Shown here: one piece after another, positions 23,779 to 31,360 of the stretch | How the letters are laid out: each line of letters starts with the position of its first letter | How positions within the stretch are numbered: the stretch's first letter is position 1 | Position numbers and translations under genes: made by a program | NCBI RefSeq assembly: GCF_004114975.1 | Contig: NZ_CP030051.1 | Location: 3,038,001-3,102,000, forward strand | DNA length: 64,000 bases | Direction: 5' to 3' | DNA from: Bradyrhizobium guangdongense | Lineage (GTDB): Bacteria > Pseudomonadota > Alphaproteobacteria > Rhizobiales > Xanthobacteraceae | Notes under the pieces: model-generated | What the model was told of the DNA's origin: nothing | Seen by the model: only the letters and a program-made list of their open reading frames with translations | The model's database searches: none

Positions 23779-26034
23779 ATGTCCAACATCGTTCTCTCGG
23801 CGTCCGTTCGTCAGAACCTGTTGTCGCTGCAATCCACGGCCGACCTGCTGGCTACGACGCAGCAGCGCCTTGCGACCGGCAAAAAGGTCAACACGGCGCT
23901 GGATAATCCAACCAACTTCTTCACGGCGCAGGGGCTCGACAACCGCGCCAGCGATATCAGCAACCTGCTCGATGGCATCAATAACGGCGTGCAGGTGCTG
24001 CAAGCCGCCAATACCGGCATCACCTCGCTGTCGAAACTGATCGACAGTGCGAAGTCGATCGCCAACCAGGCGCTGCAGACCACGGTCGGCTATTCCACCA
24101 AATCGAACATCTCGACCACCATTCCCGGTGCGACGCCAGCGGACCTGCGCGGCACCACCTCTTATGCGAACGCCGTCGCCAACAGCAACGTGGTTTACTC
24201 AGGCGCGGCCGGCGGCGCGACGGCTGCAATCGGCACCAACACCCTCGGTGCAACGGCCGGCACTGTGGCTTCGTCGGCCGTCGTCAATGACAACAGTGCG
24301 ACGCCCATCACCAACACGACTCTGCTCTATGGTGCTGCCGGCGCCCTGACCACCCAGGCCGCGTCGTCGTTCAAGGACGGCGACACGTTCACCGTCAACG
24401 GGCACACCGTCACGATCCGAGTTGCGGCGCTTCCGACGGCCGCCCAGCTGTCCGCCGGCCAGAGCATCGTCGGCAACGATGTCACCGATGGCAGCGGCAA
24501 TACGACCGTCTATCTCGGCACGGGTGCGAACTCCACCGCAACCGTTCAGGATCTCACGACCGCCTTCGATCTTGCGAGCGGCGCCCGGTATGTCGCCTCG
24601 ATCAACGCCTCGACCCTAGTCGCCACGCTCGGCGGCACGGCCAGCAACACGGCTGCTGGTATCACGACCCTGACGAGTTCTACCGGTGCCGACCTGACAC
24701 TCACCGGCAAGGCCGACAGCCTCGCGGCGCTCAAGCTCACCGGGGCGACGGGCGGCGGCCCGACCACGATCACCGCGACGCGTCAGACGACTGGCAGCAG
24801 CCTCAGCACCCTGATCACCGACGGCTCGACCCTGAATGTCGACGGCCACATCATCACGTTCAAGAACGGCAATGCCGCCGCGCTCGGCGCAGTGCCGACC
24901 GGCTCGGGCGTCTTCAACACCAACCTGATCACCGACGGATCGGGCAACTCCACGATCTACCTTCAAGGCGGCACCCTTCAGGACGTGCTGACCGCGATCG
25001 ACCTCGCGACCGGCACCAAGACGGCCTCGATTTCTGGTGGCGTCGCCGCCATTGCCACGCCCGGGGTTGCCTCTACGATCGCGTCGAACGGCACCCTGAA
25101 GCTGAGCACCGGCACCAACGCGGATCTGTCGATCACCGGTACCGGCAACGCGCTTTCCGCTCTTGGCCTCACCGGCGCGACAGGGACGGCCACTGCGTTC
25201 ACGGCCTCCCGGACCTCCGGCGTCGGAGGCATCAGCGGCAAGACGCTGACCTTCACCTCCTTCAACGGCGGCAAGCCGGTGAACGTCACCTTCGGCGACG
25301 GCACCAACGGCACGGTCAAGACGCTCGACCAGCTCAACGCGCAGCTCCAGGCCAACCATTTGACGGCGACGGTCGACGCCAATGGCCTGCTCACGATCTC
25401 CACGGTCAACGAGTACGCCTCCTCGACGCTCGGCTCTACGATCGCCGGCGGCGCGGTTGGCGGCACGATCACGAGTGTGGCCTCCTTCACGACGGCGCAG
25501 CCGCCGATCCAGGATCCGGTCGCGCAGACAGCGCGCTCCAATCTGGTCGGCCAGTTCAACAACATCCTGGCGCAGATCGACACCACCTCTCAGGACTCCT
25601 CGTTCAACGGCGTCAACCTGCTCAATGGCGATACGCTGAAGCTGATCTTCAACGAGACCGGCTCTTCTACGCTCAACATCAACGGCGTCGTCTTCAATTC
25701 GGCCGGCCTCGGTCTCAGCAATCTGGTCCCCGGCGTCGACTTCATCGACAACGGCGCGACCAACAAGGTGCTCACCCAGCTGAATTCGGCCTCGAGCACG
25801 CTGCGTTCCGAAGCATCCGCGCTCGGCTCCAATCTCTCGATCGTGCAAGTGCGGCAGGACTTCTCGAAGAACCTGATCAACGTGCTGCAGACCGGCTCGT
25901 CCAACCTGACGCTGGCCGACACTAACGAGGAAGCGGCCAACAGCCAGGCGCTGTCGACCCGGCAGTCGATCGCGGTCTCCGCGCTGTCGCTGGCCAATCA
26001 GTCGCAGCAGAGCGTGCTGCAGCTGCTCCGCTAA
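23779..26034 (+). CDS. fliC: Flagellin 3 (giant type)
   Basis: A 751-residue flagellin, the most divergent of the three. It has the same D0/D1 ends (SNIVLSASVRQNLLSLQST at the start, SQQSVLQLLR at the end, ALDNPTNFF). The centre again holds repeated modules, with TFTVNGHTVTIRVA (about 205), TLNVDGHIITFKNG (about 352) and a third TLTFTSFNGGKPVNVTFGDG. The first two differ considerably in sequence from those of flagellins 1 and 2. The start has GAGGAAG about 10 bp upstream. Its own CtrA-type box at 23670 implies separate transcription, possibly with different timing from the other two. Confidence 0.95.
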   Translation: MSNIVLSASVRQNLLSLQSTADLLATTQQRLATGKKVNTALDNPTNFFTAQGLDNRASDISNLLDGINNGVQVLQAANTGITSLSKLIDSAKSIANQALQTTVGYSTKSNISTTIPGATPADLRGTTSYANAVANSNVVYSGAAGGATAAIGTNTLGATAGTVASSAVVNDNSATPITNTTLLYGAAGALTTQAASSFKDGDTFTVNGHTVTIRVAALPTAAQLSAGQSIVGNDVTDGSGNTTVYLGTGANSTATVQDLTTAFDLASGARYVASINASTLVATLGGTASNTAAGITTLTSSTGADLTLTGKADSLAALKLTGATGGGPTTITATRQTTGSSLSTLITDGSTLNVDGHIITFKNGNAAALGAVPTGSGVFNTNLITDGSGNSTIYLQGGTLQDVLTAIDLATGTKTASISGGVAAIATPGVASTIASNGTLKLSTGTNADLSITGTGNALSALGLTGATGTATAFTASRTSGVGGISGKTLTFTSFNGGKPVNVTFGDGTNGTVKTLDQLNAQLQANHLTATVDANGLLTISTVNEYASSTLGSTIAGGAVGGTITSVASFTTAQPPIQDPVAQTARSNLVGQFNNILAQIDTTSQDSSFNGVNLLNGDTLKLIFNETGSSTLNINGVVFNSAGLGLSNLVPGVDFIDNGATNKVLTQLNSASSTLRSEASALGSNLSIVQVRQDFSKNLINVLQTGSSNLTLADTNEEAANSQALSTRQSIAVSALSLANQSQQSVLQLLR

Positions 26035-26063
26035 TTCAAAGCGCGAGAATCGAATCTTCAGGA

Positions 26064-26096
26064 AGAACGGCGGGGCTAATGCTCCGCCGTTCTTTT
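26064..26096 (+). terminator. Terminator after flagellin 3
   Basis: AGAACGGCGG / CCGCCGTTCT stem with a 10-base loop and a TTTT run, 30 bases after the stop codon. Confidence 0.85.
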
Positions 26097-26328
26097 GAGG
26101 AAGTTCGCTAAGAGGGGATTAGCCGAGATTGGTGCGCATGATGCAGTGCAAGTTTACAGCTCGTGTCTTGCGCATCTATGCTCGCGCTGATGAAGCACTC
26201 TGCGGCCCGTAATTATGCGGAGTGCTTCCAAGCGCACACGTAAGCAAATCTTAAGCGGTGATGCATAGGGTTGGGAAAGAAATCCTTAAGTCCGTTCAAC
26301 GGACTAGGAAGCTTCCAAGGTGTGATTG
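26097..26328. other. Intergenic region before flaF
   Basis: This is 230 bases with no gene. It contains a loose sigma-54-like sequence TGGTGC-GCATG-ATGCA at 26130-26145 (GG-N10-GC spacing kept, hexamer poor) and no good CtrA box. Composition is less GC-rich than the coding DNA. Nothing else stands out. Confidence 0.35.
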
Positions 26329-26697
26329 ATGTCGAACTCTGCTGCCTCGGCCTACGCGCGTGTTGCAACCACCACCGCATCTCCTCGCGACGTCGAGGCG
26401 CAGACTCTGCTGAAGGCCGCGAACAAGCTGCAGGATGCCGTCAACAATGGCGACCCATTCAGCGAGCAGACCACCCAGGCACTGATGTTCAATCGCAAGC
26501 TCTGGACGATCTTCCTCAGCGAAGCAATGCGCGACAACAACCCACAGCCGGTCGATGTCCGGCAGAAGATCGCCAACATCAGCGTGTTCGTGCTGAGCCA
26601 GACCGCGGCGCTGCAGATGAGCCCGCAGTTCGATCACTTCCGCCCGCTGATCGAGATCAACCGCAACATTGCTGCCGGATTGTCCGGCCGGCCGTAA
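26329..26697 (+). CDS. flaF: Flagellar biosynthesis regulator FlaF
   Basis: A 122-residue FlaF. Family features include SAYARVATTTASPRDVEAQ at the start, ALMFNRKLWTIFLSEAM in the middle and IANISVFVLSQTAALQ near residue 85. In Caulobacter FlaF acts with flagellin and against FlbT to allow flagellin translation and secretion. It follows the three flagellin genes, the usual neighbourhood. The ATG at 26329 is preceded in frame by a TTG; the ATG is preferred. Confidence 0.93.
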   Translation: MSNSAASAYARVATTTASPRDVEAQTLLKAANKLQDAVNNGDPFSEQTTQALMFNRKLWTIFLSEAMRDNNPQPVDVRQKIANISVFVLSQTAALQMSPQFDHFRPLIEINRNIAAGLSGRP

Positions 26698-26768
26698 CGG
26701 ATCGCGCTGCCGGCTCGAGCTATCTCGAGACCGCCAAATCACGCTCGACAGCTGATCCGGTTGGCGAC

Positions 26769-27128
26769 TTAAGCGCTGAGGTCCGTGTTGAGCGGGCGCG
26801 AGGGCTCCGACTTCAAATCCAGCGCATGGAAATAGGCCCGCCGGCGCAGCATCGCCTCGTCGGGGAACTGGTCGACCACCGCCTCAGTCTTGTCATTGAC
26901 GACCTGGAAGACCATGGACGCCGCCGCCTGGTCGAATATGACCTGGCGCGAGATGTTCTCGTTGCTCTGCAAATCATTGCGCGCGGGTGCACTGGTATCG
27001 CTCGCCGCGACGGTCTGACTCACGGGCAAATCGGTTTGCACGGCATCGTTCGCCGCCGAATTCGACGTCGTCACGATCTGCGCGGGGACCGGGATCCCCA
27101 CCGGTCTGATGCTGAAATCTGTACTCAT
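26769..27128 (-). CDS. FlaG-like flagellar protein
   Basis: A 119-residue protein. The first 65 residues are low-complexity Ser/Thr/Asn/Ala. Residues about 70-105 (FDQAAASMVFQVVNDKTEAVVDQFPDEAML) fit the FlaG pattern, in which a strand pair V-x-V-x-D-x-x-T-x-x-V-x-x-x-P is followed by a short helix. FlaG proteins influence filament length in some bacteria. It faces flaF convergently. The assignment rests on the C-terminal motif and flagellar context only. Confidence 0.65.
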   Translation of the reverse strand: MSTDFSIRPVGIPVPAQIVTTSNSAANDAVQTDLPVSQTVAASDTSAPARNDLQSNENISRQVIFDQAAASMVFQVVNDKTEAVVDQFPDEAMLRRRAYFHALDLKSEPSRPLNTDLSA

Positions 27129-27209
27129 GGCAGCCTCCTGGTTGCCTTACGTGAGTCAAATCCCAACCCCTCTCAATACGCAACCATGGAACACCAGGAT
27201 TGAACACCC

Positions 27210-27257
27210 GGTTAGGAAACGTACCTAACCGCGCGACGCTTTTGTCGCGCGGTTTTT
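27210..27257. terminator. Two adjacent hairpins, the second with a T-tract
   Basis: GGTTAGG-N7-CCTAACC (27210-27230) overlaps directly with CCGCGCGAC-N6-GTCGCGCGG (27229-27252), and TTTTT follows on the plus strand. They lie between flgN (stop 27287) and the FlaG-like gene (start 27128), both on the minus strand. As the T-tract reads on the plus strand, the element may mainly insulate against antisense reading, or act as a 3-prime end for the flgI-flgJ-flgN message without a U-tract. Confidence 0.6.
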
Positions 27258-27286
27258 CGTAAAATTGAAAATAGCTTTGCGGAGGC

Positions 27287-27784
27287 TCAGAGCGAGCGGC
27301 TGACCGCGAGCGGTGTGATGTGGCGCGGGCCGGGAGCCGCACGCCGTCCCGCCGCGGTATAGGTGTTCGGCACGTTGCGCTTCTGGATCTCGGCATTGAC
27401 GCCGCGCACGACGCTCTCGGAGACCGCATGTGCGGTCGCGAGCACGGTGAGGTTGACCTGCAGCATGGCGCGGAAGGCGTCGTGATGCCGATGCAGCGTC
27501 GAGAGCAACTCGGGGGCGGATTTCGCCAGCTTGTCCTGGTTCGCCTTCAACTGGCCGACGGCGCCGACATAGCGTCGCGACAGCTCTTGCTTCTGGCTTT
27601 CGAGCGTCATCGCCTCGCGGACCTTGCCGGCGCGGACCAGTTCGGTCTCACGTTCGATCAGGCCGAGCAGGGCGCTCATGGCGTCCATCAGGTCCTCCGC
27701 GAGCTTGCGCGCCTCGGCGCTGCCGGGCGTGTTGTTCGCTCGCTGGGCAGGCATCTGCTGACGTGAGGCGTTGAACTGGCTCAT
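27287..27784 (-). CDS. flgN: FlgN-type flagellar export chaperone
   Basis: A 165-residue helical protein. The core EARKLAEDLMDAMSALLGLIERETELVRAGKVREAM followed by LESQKQELSRRYVGAVGQLKANQ is the FlgN-family coiled hairpin (E-R-E-x-x-L-x-x-G then K-x-x-L). In other bacteria FlgN binds FlgK and FlgL and delivers them to the export gate. It is third in flgI-flgJ-flgN, 12 bp after flgJ, with an unstructured C-terminal tail of about 35 residues. Confidence 0.8.
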   Translation of the reverse strand: MSQFNASRQQMPAQRANNTPGSAEARKLAEDLMDAMSALLGLIERETELVRAGKVREAMTLESQKQELSRRYVGAVGQLKANQDKLAKSAPELLSTLHRHHDAFRAMLQVNLTVLATAHAVSESVVRGVNAEIQKRNVPNTYTAAGRRAAPGPRHITPLAVSRSL

Positions 27785-27796
27785 CTCGAATGGACC

Positions 27797-28183
27797 TTAT
27801 GCCGTACGAAGAGTGGTCTTGGCCTGCTGCATGATCAGGGTGCGGTAGACGTCGCGGGAGATGCCGACGCCGCCGGCGCTGGCGAAGTTCTTGGAATATT
27901 GCTCGGTCAGCATCGAACGCCACACCCCGGTGCCCGGCGTGTCGCCGAACGGGCCTTCGCCCTTCAGGCCCGAGGTCATCTGCGCGAACATGCTGTTGAG
28001 GAACATGCCCTCGAAGTCGGTGGCGGTCTTCTGCGCCTTGGCCTGCTGCTGCGGCGAGACCTTCTGAAGCGCGGCGGCGAGCTCGAAATCCGGCCGGCCG
28101 TTGCGGCTTTCCACGGAGAAAGCGGGGTTCGAGGAGAGGGCCGCGGTGGCGAGGCGCGCCGTCTTGAGCATGCCGGTCTGCAT
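27797..28183 (-). CDS. flgJ: Rod-binding protein FlgJ/CheL, N-terminal domain only
   Basis: A 128-residue protein with the rod-binding domain (FEGMFLNSMFAQMTSGLKGEGPFGDTPGTGVWRSMLTEQYSKNFA, about residues 57-101), followed by the conserved GISRDVYRTLI. It lacks the muramidase domain of enterobacterial FlgJ, as is normal for alphaproteobacteria, where it is often called CheL. It caps or scaffolds rod assembly in the periplasm. Its ATG overlaps the flgI stop (ATGA), showing translational coupling. Confidence 0.9.
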   Translation of the reverse strand: MQTGMLKTARLATAALSSNPAFSVESRNGRPDFELAAALQKVSPQQQAKAQKTATDFEGMFLNSMFAQMTSGLKGEGPFGDTPGTGVWRSMLTEQYSKNFASAGGVGISRDVYRTLIMQQAKTTLRTA

Positions 28184-29319
28184 CACATCACCTCGATGTC
28201 GGCTTCGATCGCACCCGCGGCCTTGATCGCCTGGAGGATGCTGATGAGGTCGCGGGGGCCGATGCCGAGGCCGTTGAGACCGTCGACGAGTTGCTGGAGC
28301 GAGACGCCGTTCTTGACGAGGGCCAGTTTCTTGCCGTCTTCGGTGACGCCGACGCTGGAGCGTGGGGTGACCACGGTGCGGCCGCGCGACAGCGGGTTGG
28401 GCTGGCTCACCTGCGGGCTCTCCGAGATCGTGACCGTGAGATTGCCCTGTGCGACCGCAACCGTCGCGACACGGACATCGCGGCCCATCACGATGATGCC
28501 CGAGCGTTCGTCGATGATGATCTTGGCGGCGAGGTCCGGATCGACCTGGAGCTGCTCGATCTCGGTGAGAAAGGCGACGACGTTGCCCTTGAACTCCGGC
28601 GGAATCGAAAGCTGCACGGTCGAGGGGTCGATCGGCTCGGCCGACTTGACGCCGAGATAGTCGTTGATGGCCGCCGCAATGCGCTTGGCGGTGGTGAAGT
28701 CCGCATTGCGCAGCGCGAGCCGCACGTTCGGCAATCGGTTCAGCGCGAACTCGATCTCGCGCTCGATGATTGCGCCGTTGGCGATGCGGCCGACGGTCGG
28801 GACGCCGCGGACGATCTTGGCCGCGTCGCCCTCGGCCTGGAAGCCCGAGATCGCGAGCGAGCCCTGCGCCACCGCATAGACGTTGCCGTCGGCGCCGAGG
28901 AGGGGGGTGACGAGCAGGGTGCCGCCGCGCAGATCCTTGGCATCGCCGAGGGCGGACACGGTGACGTCCATGCGCGTGCCTTGGGTCGCGAAGGCCGGCA
29001 GATTGCCTGTGACCATCACGGCGGCGACGTTGCCGGTGCGGATGGTGGCGCCGCGGATGTTGACGCCCATGCGTTCGAGCATCGCTTGCAGCGACTGCTT
29101 GGTGAAGGGGATGTTGTTGAGGGTGTCGCCGGTGCCGTTGAGGCCGACGACGAGGCCGTAGCCGATGAGCTGGTTCTGCCGCACGCCTTCGATATTGGCG
29201 AGATCCTTGATGCGCGAGGTCGCGCTTGCAGGTGCGATCGGGAGCGCCAGCGCTGACAGCGCGGCGCAGGCCACCGCAACGGCCCCGCTCAGAATCCTCA
29301 CCCAACGAACGCCTGGCAT
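28183..29319 (-). CDS. flgI: Flagellar P-ring protein FlgI
   Basis: A 378-residue P-ring subunit. A signal peptide (VRILSGAVAVACAALSALALPIAPASA) is followed by the family start SRIKDLANIEGVRQNQLIGYGLVVGLNGTGD. NIRGATIRTGNVAAVMVTGNLPAF and the C-terminal LVDGLNGLGIGPRDLISILQAIKAAGAI are also conserved. It forms the peptidoglycan-level bushing around the rod, with FlgA as chaperone. The start at 29319 is chosen because it gives a compact signal peptide; an in-frame start at 29382 would sit only about a dozen bases from the predicted sigma-54 transcription start. Confidence 0.95.
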   Translation of the reverse strand: MPGVRWVRILSGAVAVACAALSALALPIAPASATSRIKDLANIEGVRQNQLIGYGLVVGLNGTGDTLNNIPFTKQSLQAMLERMGVNIRGATIRTGNVAAVMVTGNLPAFATQGTRMDVTVSALGDAKDLRGGTLLVTPLLGADGNVYAVAQGSLAISGFQAEGDAAKIVRGVPTVGRIANGAIIEREIEFALNRLPNVRLALRNADFTTAKRIAAAINDYLGVKSAEPIDPSTVQLSIPPEFKGNVVAFLTEIEQLQVDPDLAAKIIIDERSGIIVMGRDVRVATVAVAQGNLTVTISESPQVSQPNPLSRGRTVVTPRSSVGVTEDGKKLALVKNGVSLQQLVDGLNGLGIGPRDLISILQAIKAAGAIEADIEVM

Positions 29320-29406
29320 CCTCTGCTCCCCAAGCTCCTCAAAGAGCCTCCTCACATCTCGGACCGTCTGCGACACTCCCATGACGAGCTGGTCCGACGC
29401 TGTCCT

Positions 29407-29422
29407 TGCGAGGGCTGTGCCA
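29407..29422 (-). promoter_or_regulatory. Sigma-54 promoter of flgI-flgJ-flgN
   Basis: On the minus strand TGGCAC-AGCCC-TCGCA: the -24 hexamer is perfect and the GG-N10-GC spacing is exact. It lies about 90 bp before the flgI start, with an ftr-like palindrome about 100 bp further upstream at 29518. Confidence 0.82.
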
Positions 29423-29517
29423 ACGCGAGGCGGCGGGGTAGGCGATTGAATAGGTTGAATAAATCTCTTTCGATCGGCGCGAGCCGGCGTTCGCCTTGAG
29501 GAGCGAAACTGCCGCCT

Positions 29518-29536
29518 CCCGGCAGATTTTGCCGGG
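29518..29536. promoter_or_regulatory. FlbD/ftr-like palindrome between flgI and fliX
   Basis: CCCGGCA-GATTTT-TGCCGGG, in CGGC-N7-GCCG form, is the longest palindrome of this class in the window. It sits about 100 bp from the flgI sigma-54 element and only a few bases before the fliX CtrA-type box. It could therefore activate flgI while repressing fliX, as FlbD does for divergent class II and class III genes in Caulobacter. The binding protein is inferred. Confidence 0.6.
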
Positions 29537-29539
29537 CCG

Positions 29540-29555
29540 TTTACGCCCCGTTAAC
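29540..29555 (+). promoter_or_regulatory. CtrA-type box upstream of fliX
   Basis: TTTA-CGCCCCG-TTAAC, one mismatch from the consensus, continuing as TTAACCAT. It lies 45 bp before the fliX ATG. Confidence 0.55.
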
Positions 29556-29599
29556 CATAAAGCGGCGAATGTGGCGCATCGATCACCCGGATTGCTCCG

Positions 29600-30013
29600 A
29601 TGCGCATCTACGGACCGAATGGCACCACGCTTGGGACGCCGGCCAGCCAGGCCAGGCGAACGAGCTCCGGCACCTTCGTGCTGCCGGACACCTCGTCGGC
29701 GCAGGAGACGCGCAGCGCTGCCGCACCGAAAGCCACCGCCAACATCGACGGGCTGCTCGCGCTGCAGGGCATCGAGGAAGATCCGGTCGAGCGCCGCAAG
29801 CGCTCGGTCGCCCGCGGCAAGACCGCGCTCGACGTGCTCGACGATCTCAAGATGGGACTTCTCTCCGGCAATCTCGATGCATCGACGGTAATGCGGCTGC
29901 GCGATGCGGCTGCGAACCTGAAATCATCCTCGGGCGATCCCGGTCTGGATTCCGTACTGTCCGAGATCGAGCTGCGCGTCGAGGTCGAGCTGGCGAAGGC
30001 CGGGCAGGGCTAA
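29600..30013 (+). CDS. fliX: Flagellar assembly regulator FliX
   Basis: A 137-residue FliX. The start MRIYGPNGTTLG, then GTFVLPD and IDGLLALQGIEEDPVERRKRSVARGKTALDVLDDLKMGLLSG, are family features. In Caulobacter FliX couples completion of early basal-body structures to the activity of FlbD, and so to sigma-54 transcription. FlbD is not encoded here, but its likely target sites are. It is transcribed divergently from flgI with shared regulatory DNA. Confidence 0.93.
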   Translation: MRIYGPNGTTLGTPASQARRTSSGTFVLPDTSSAQETRSAAAPKATANIDGLLALQGIEEDPVERRKRSVARGKTALDVLDDLKMGLLSGNLDASTVMRLRDAAANLKSSSGDPGLDSVLSEIELRVEVELAKAGQG

Positions 30014-30059
30014 ACCTGTAGGCTAGCGTCGCCCGGCGGGCTAAGCTTTCACGATCATC

Positions 30060-30431
30060 CTACGCCGCTTCCTCCTTCTGTTGCGTATCGTAGCGGCGCT
30101 GGGCGGCGAGCACGTCCTTCAGATTCTCCTCGGCCCAATCGCGTAGCGGATCGACCGCGGCGGCAAGTGTCAGGCCGAGCTGCGTGATCGAATATTCGAC
30201 CGTCACCGGGACTGTGGCGATGGCGCGGCGCTTGAGCAGGCCGTCGCGTTCGAGCGACTTGAGAACCTGGCTCAGCATCTTCTGCGAAATGCCTTCAATC
30301 GTGCGGCGCAACTGATTGAAACGCATCGGCTCCTCGCGCAACAGCAACAGGATCAGCACGGCCCATTTGTCTCCGACCCGGTCGAGGATCTGGCGCGTTG
30401 GGCATTCGGCGGCATAGACGTTCGGCTTCAT
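30060..30431 (-). CDS. HxlR-family transcriptional regulator
   Basis: A 123-residue winged-helix protein. CPTRQILDRVGDKWAVLILLLL is the HxlR signature with its single N-terminal cysteine (CP motif), followed by RFNQLRRTIEGISQKMLSQVLKSLERDGLLKR (recognition helix and wing). Many HxlR proteins with the CP motif sense thiol-reactive electrophiles or hypochlorite. It is divergent from an NmrA-type oxidoreductase gene, with dyads in between, so it very probably controls that gene. ATG 30431 has GAGGA 8 bp upstream; an upstream in-frame extension lacks such support. Confidence 0.88.
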   Translation of the reverse strand: MKPNVYAAECPTRQILDRVGDKWAVLILLLLREEPMRFNQLRRTIEGISQKMLSQVLKSLERDGLLKRRAIATVPVTVEYSITQLGLTLAAAVDPLRDWAEENLKDVLAAQRRYDTQQKEEAA

Positions 30432-30473
30432 TTCAGATCCTCGTGCTTGCTTGGGCCGGCCAGCTGTTGTTCC

Positions 30474-30491
30474 GGTTACTCCTGTGTAATC
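30474..30491. promoter_or_regulatory. Dyad GGTTAC-N6-GTAATC near the HxlR start
   Basis: An imperfect inverted repeat in the divergent promoter region, about 45 bp upstream of the HxlR start codon. Its half site GTTAC also occurs in the palindrome at 30539, so the two look like a pair of operators. Confidence 0.4.
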
Positions 30492-30538
30492 AGGTAAGCA
30501 CAAAGTGCTCTCTTAACACCAGCATTCTTTGCGATATC

Positions 30539-30557
30539 TAGTCACCATTGGTTACTA
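30539..30557. promoter_or_regulatory. Near-perfect 19-bp palindrome, probable HxlR operator
   Basis: TAGTCACCATTGGTTACTA differs from its reverse complement only at one base pair besides the centre. The TAGT/ACTA outer halves recall the TACT/AGTA operators reported for YodB-like HxlR repressors. It lies 20 bp before the start of the oxidoreductase gene. Confidence 0.55.
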
Positions 30558-30577
30558 TAGAAGCGAAGGAGCCTTCC

Positions 30578-31189
30578 ATGAAAATCGCAGTCGCCGGTGC
30601 CTCGGGTCGAGCCGGTTCGGAGATCACCAAGGAACTGTCCCGCCGCGGCCATGCGGTGACCGCCATTGCCCGGAACCCTGAGAAGATCGCGGCACTGCCG
30701 AACGTCACGCCGATCAGGGGCGACGTGCTCGACCAAGCGGGTCTTGCCAAGCTGTGGGCCGGGCACGACGTGGCCGTCAGTTCCGTGCACTTCCTGGCGA
30801 GCGACCCGCATAAGCTGATCGGCGCCGCCAAGGATTCGAAGGTTGGGCGTTATCTGGTGGTCGGCGGCGCCGGCAGTCTCGAGGTCGCTCCCGGCGTCAA
30901 ACTGGTCACAACTCCCGGTTTTCCGGCCCAATATAAGGCCGAGGCAGAGGCGGGCTCTGCCTTCCTCGATTTGTTGCGGCAGGAAAAGGACCTGAACTGG
31001 ACCTTCCTCTCGCCCTCGGCGCTGTTCGTCGAGGAAGCGCGGACGGGCAAGTTCCGGCTCGGCACGGACCAGCTTCTCGCAGATGCGAACGGTAAGAGCT
31101 GGATCAGCTTTGCGGACTACGCCATTGCACTCGCCGACGAGATCGAGAAGCCGGCCCACTCAAGGCAGCGCTTCACGGTCGGCTACTAG
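30578..31189 (+). CDS. NAD(P)-dependent oxidoreductase (NmrA/SDR-like)
   Basis: A 203-residue Rossmann protein. MKIAVAGASGRAGSEITKELSRRGHAVTAIAR provides the G-x-x-G-x-x-G nucleotide loop. RYLVVGGAGSLEVAPG and NWTFLSPSALFVEE follow as in the NAD(P)-binding NmrA-like/YwnB group, which lack the classical SDR catalytic Tyr-x3-Lys. Substrate is unknown; quinone or other electrophile reduction is plausible given the adjacent HxlR regulator. AAGGAG is 7 bp before the ATG. Confidence 0.85.
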   Translation: MKIAVAGASGRAGSEITKELSRRGHAVTAIARNPEKIAALPNVTPIRGDVLDQAGLAKLWAGHDVAVSSVHFLASDPHKLIGAAKDSKVGRYLVVGGAGSLEVAPGVKLVTTPGFPAQYKAEAEAGSAFLDLLRQEKDLNWTFLSPSALFVEEARTGKFRLGTDQLLADANGKSWISFADYAIALADEIEKPAHSRQRFTVGY

Positions 31190-31360
31190 GTCTTTTGGCC
31201 GCCTCCGAGCCCTCCAGGATAAACGTTCTTGTGCAAGGGCTTGGGGGCGCCAACCGCGCCATTAAGGAAATATTGTCTGTCACGGGAGGCCACTATATAA
31301 GGCCCGGCTCAACGGACCCCGTTCCGTTCGCGAGTCGTTGCTTAAGAAGATAGGCCGCCC

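Noticed and set aside
26130..26145. TGGTGC-GCATG-ATGCA before flaF as a sigma-54 promoter
   Set aside because: Spacing fits, but the hexamer is poor and no ftr-like palindrome is nearby. It is mentioned only within the intergenic entry.
27797..29305. A single 502-residue protein covering flgI and flgJ in one minus-strand frame
   Set aside because: The first 370 codons are an Arg-rich shadow of flgI, which is in another frame with full FlgI similarity. Only the last 128 codons (FlgJ) are real, starting at the ATGA overlap.
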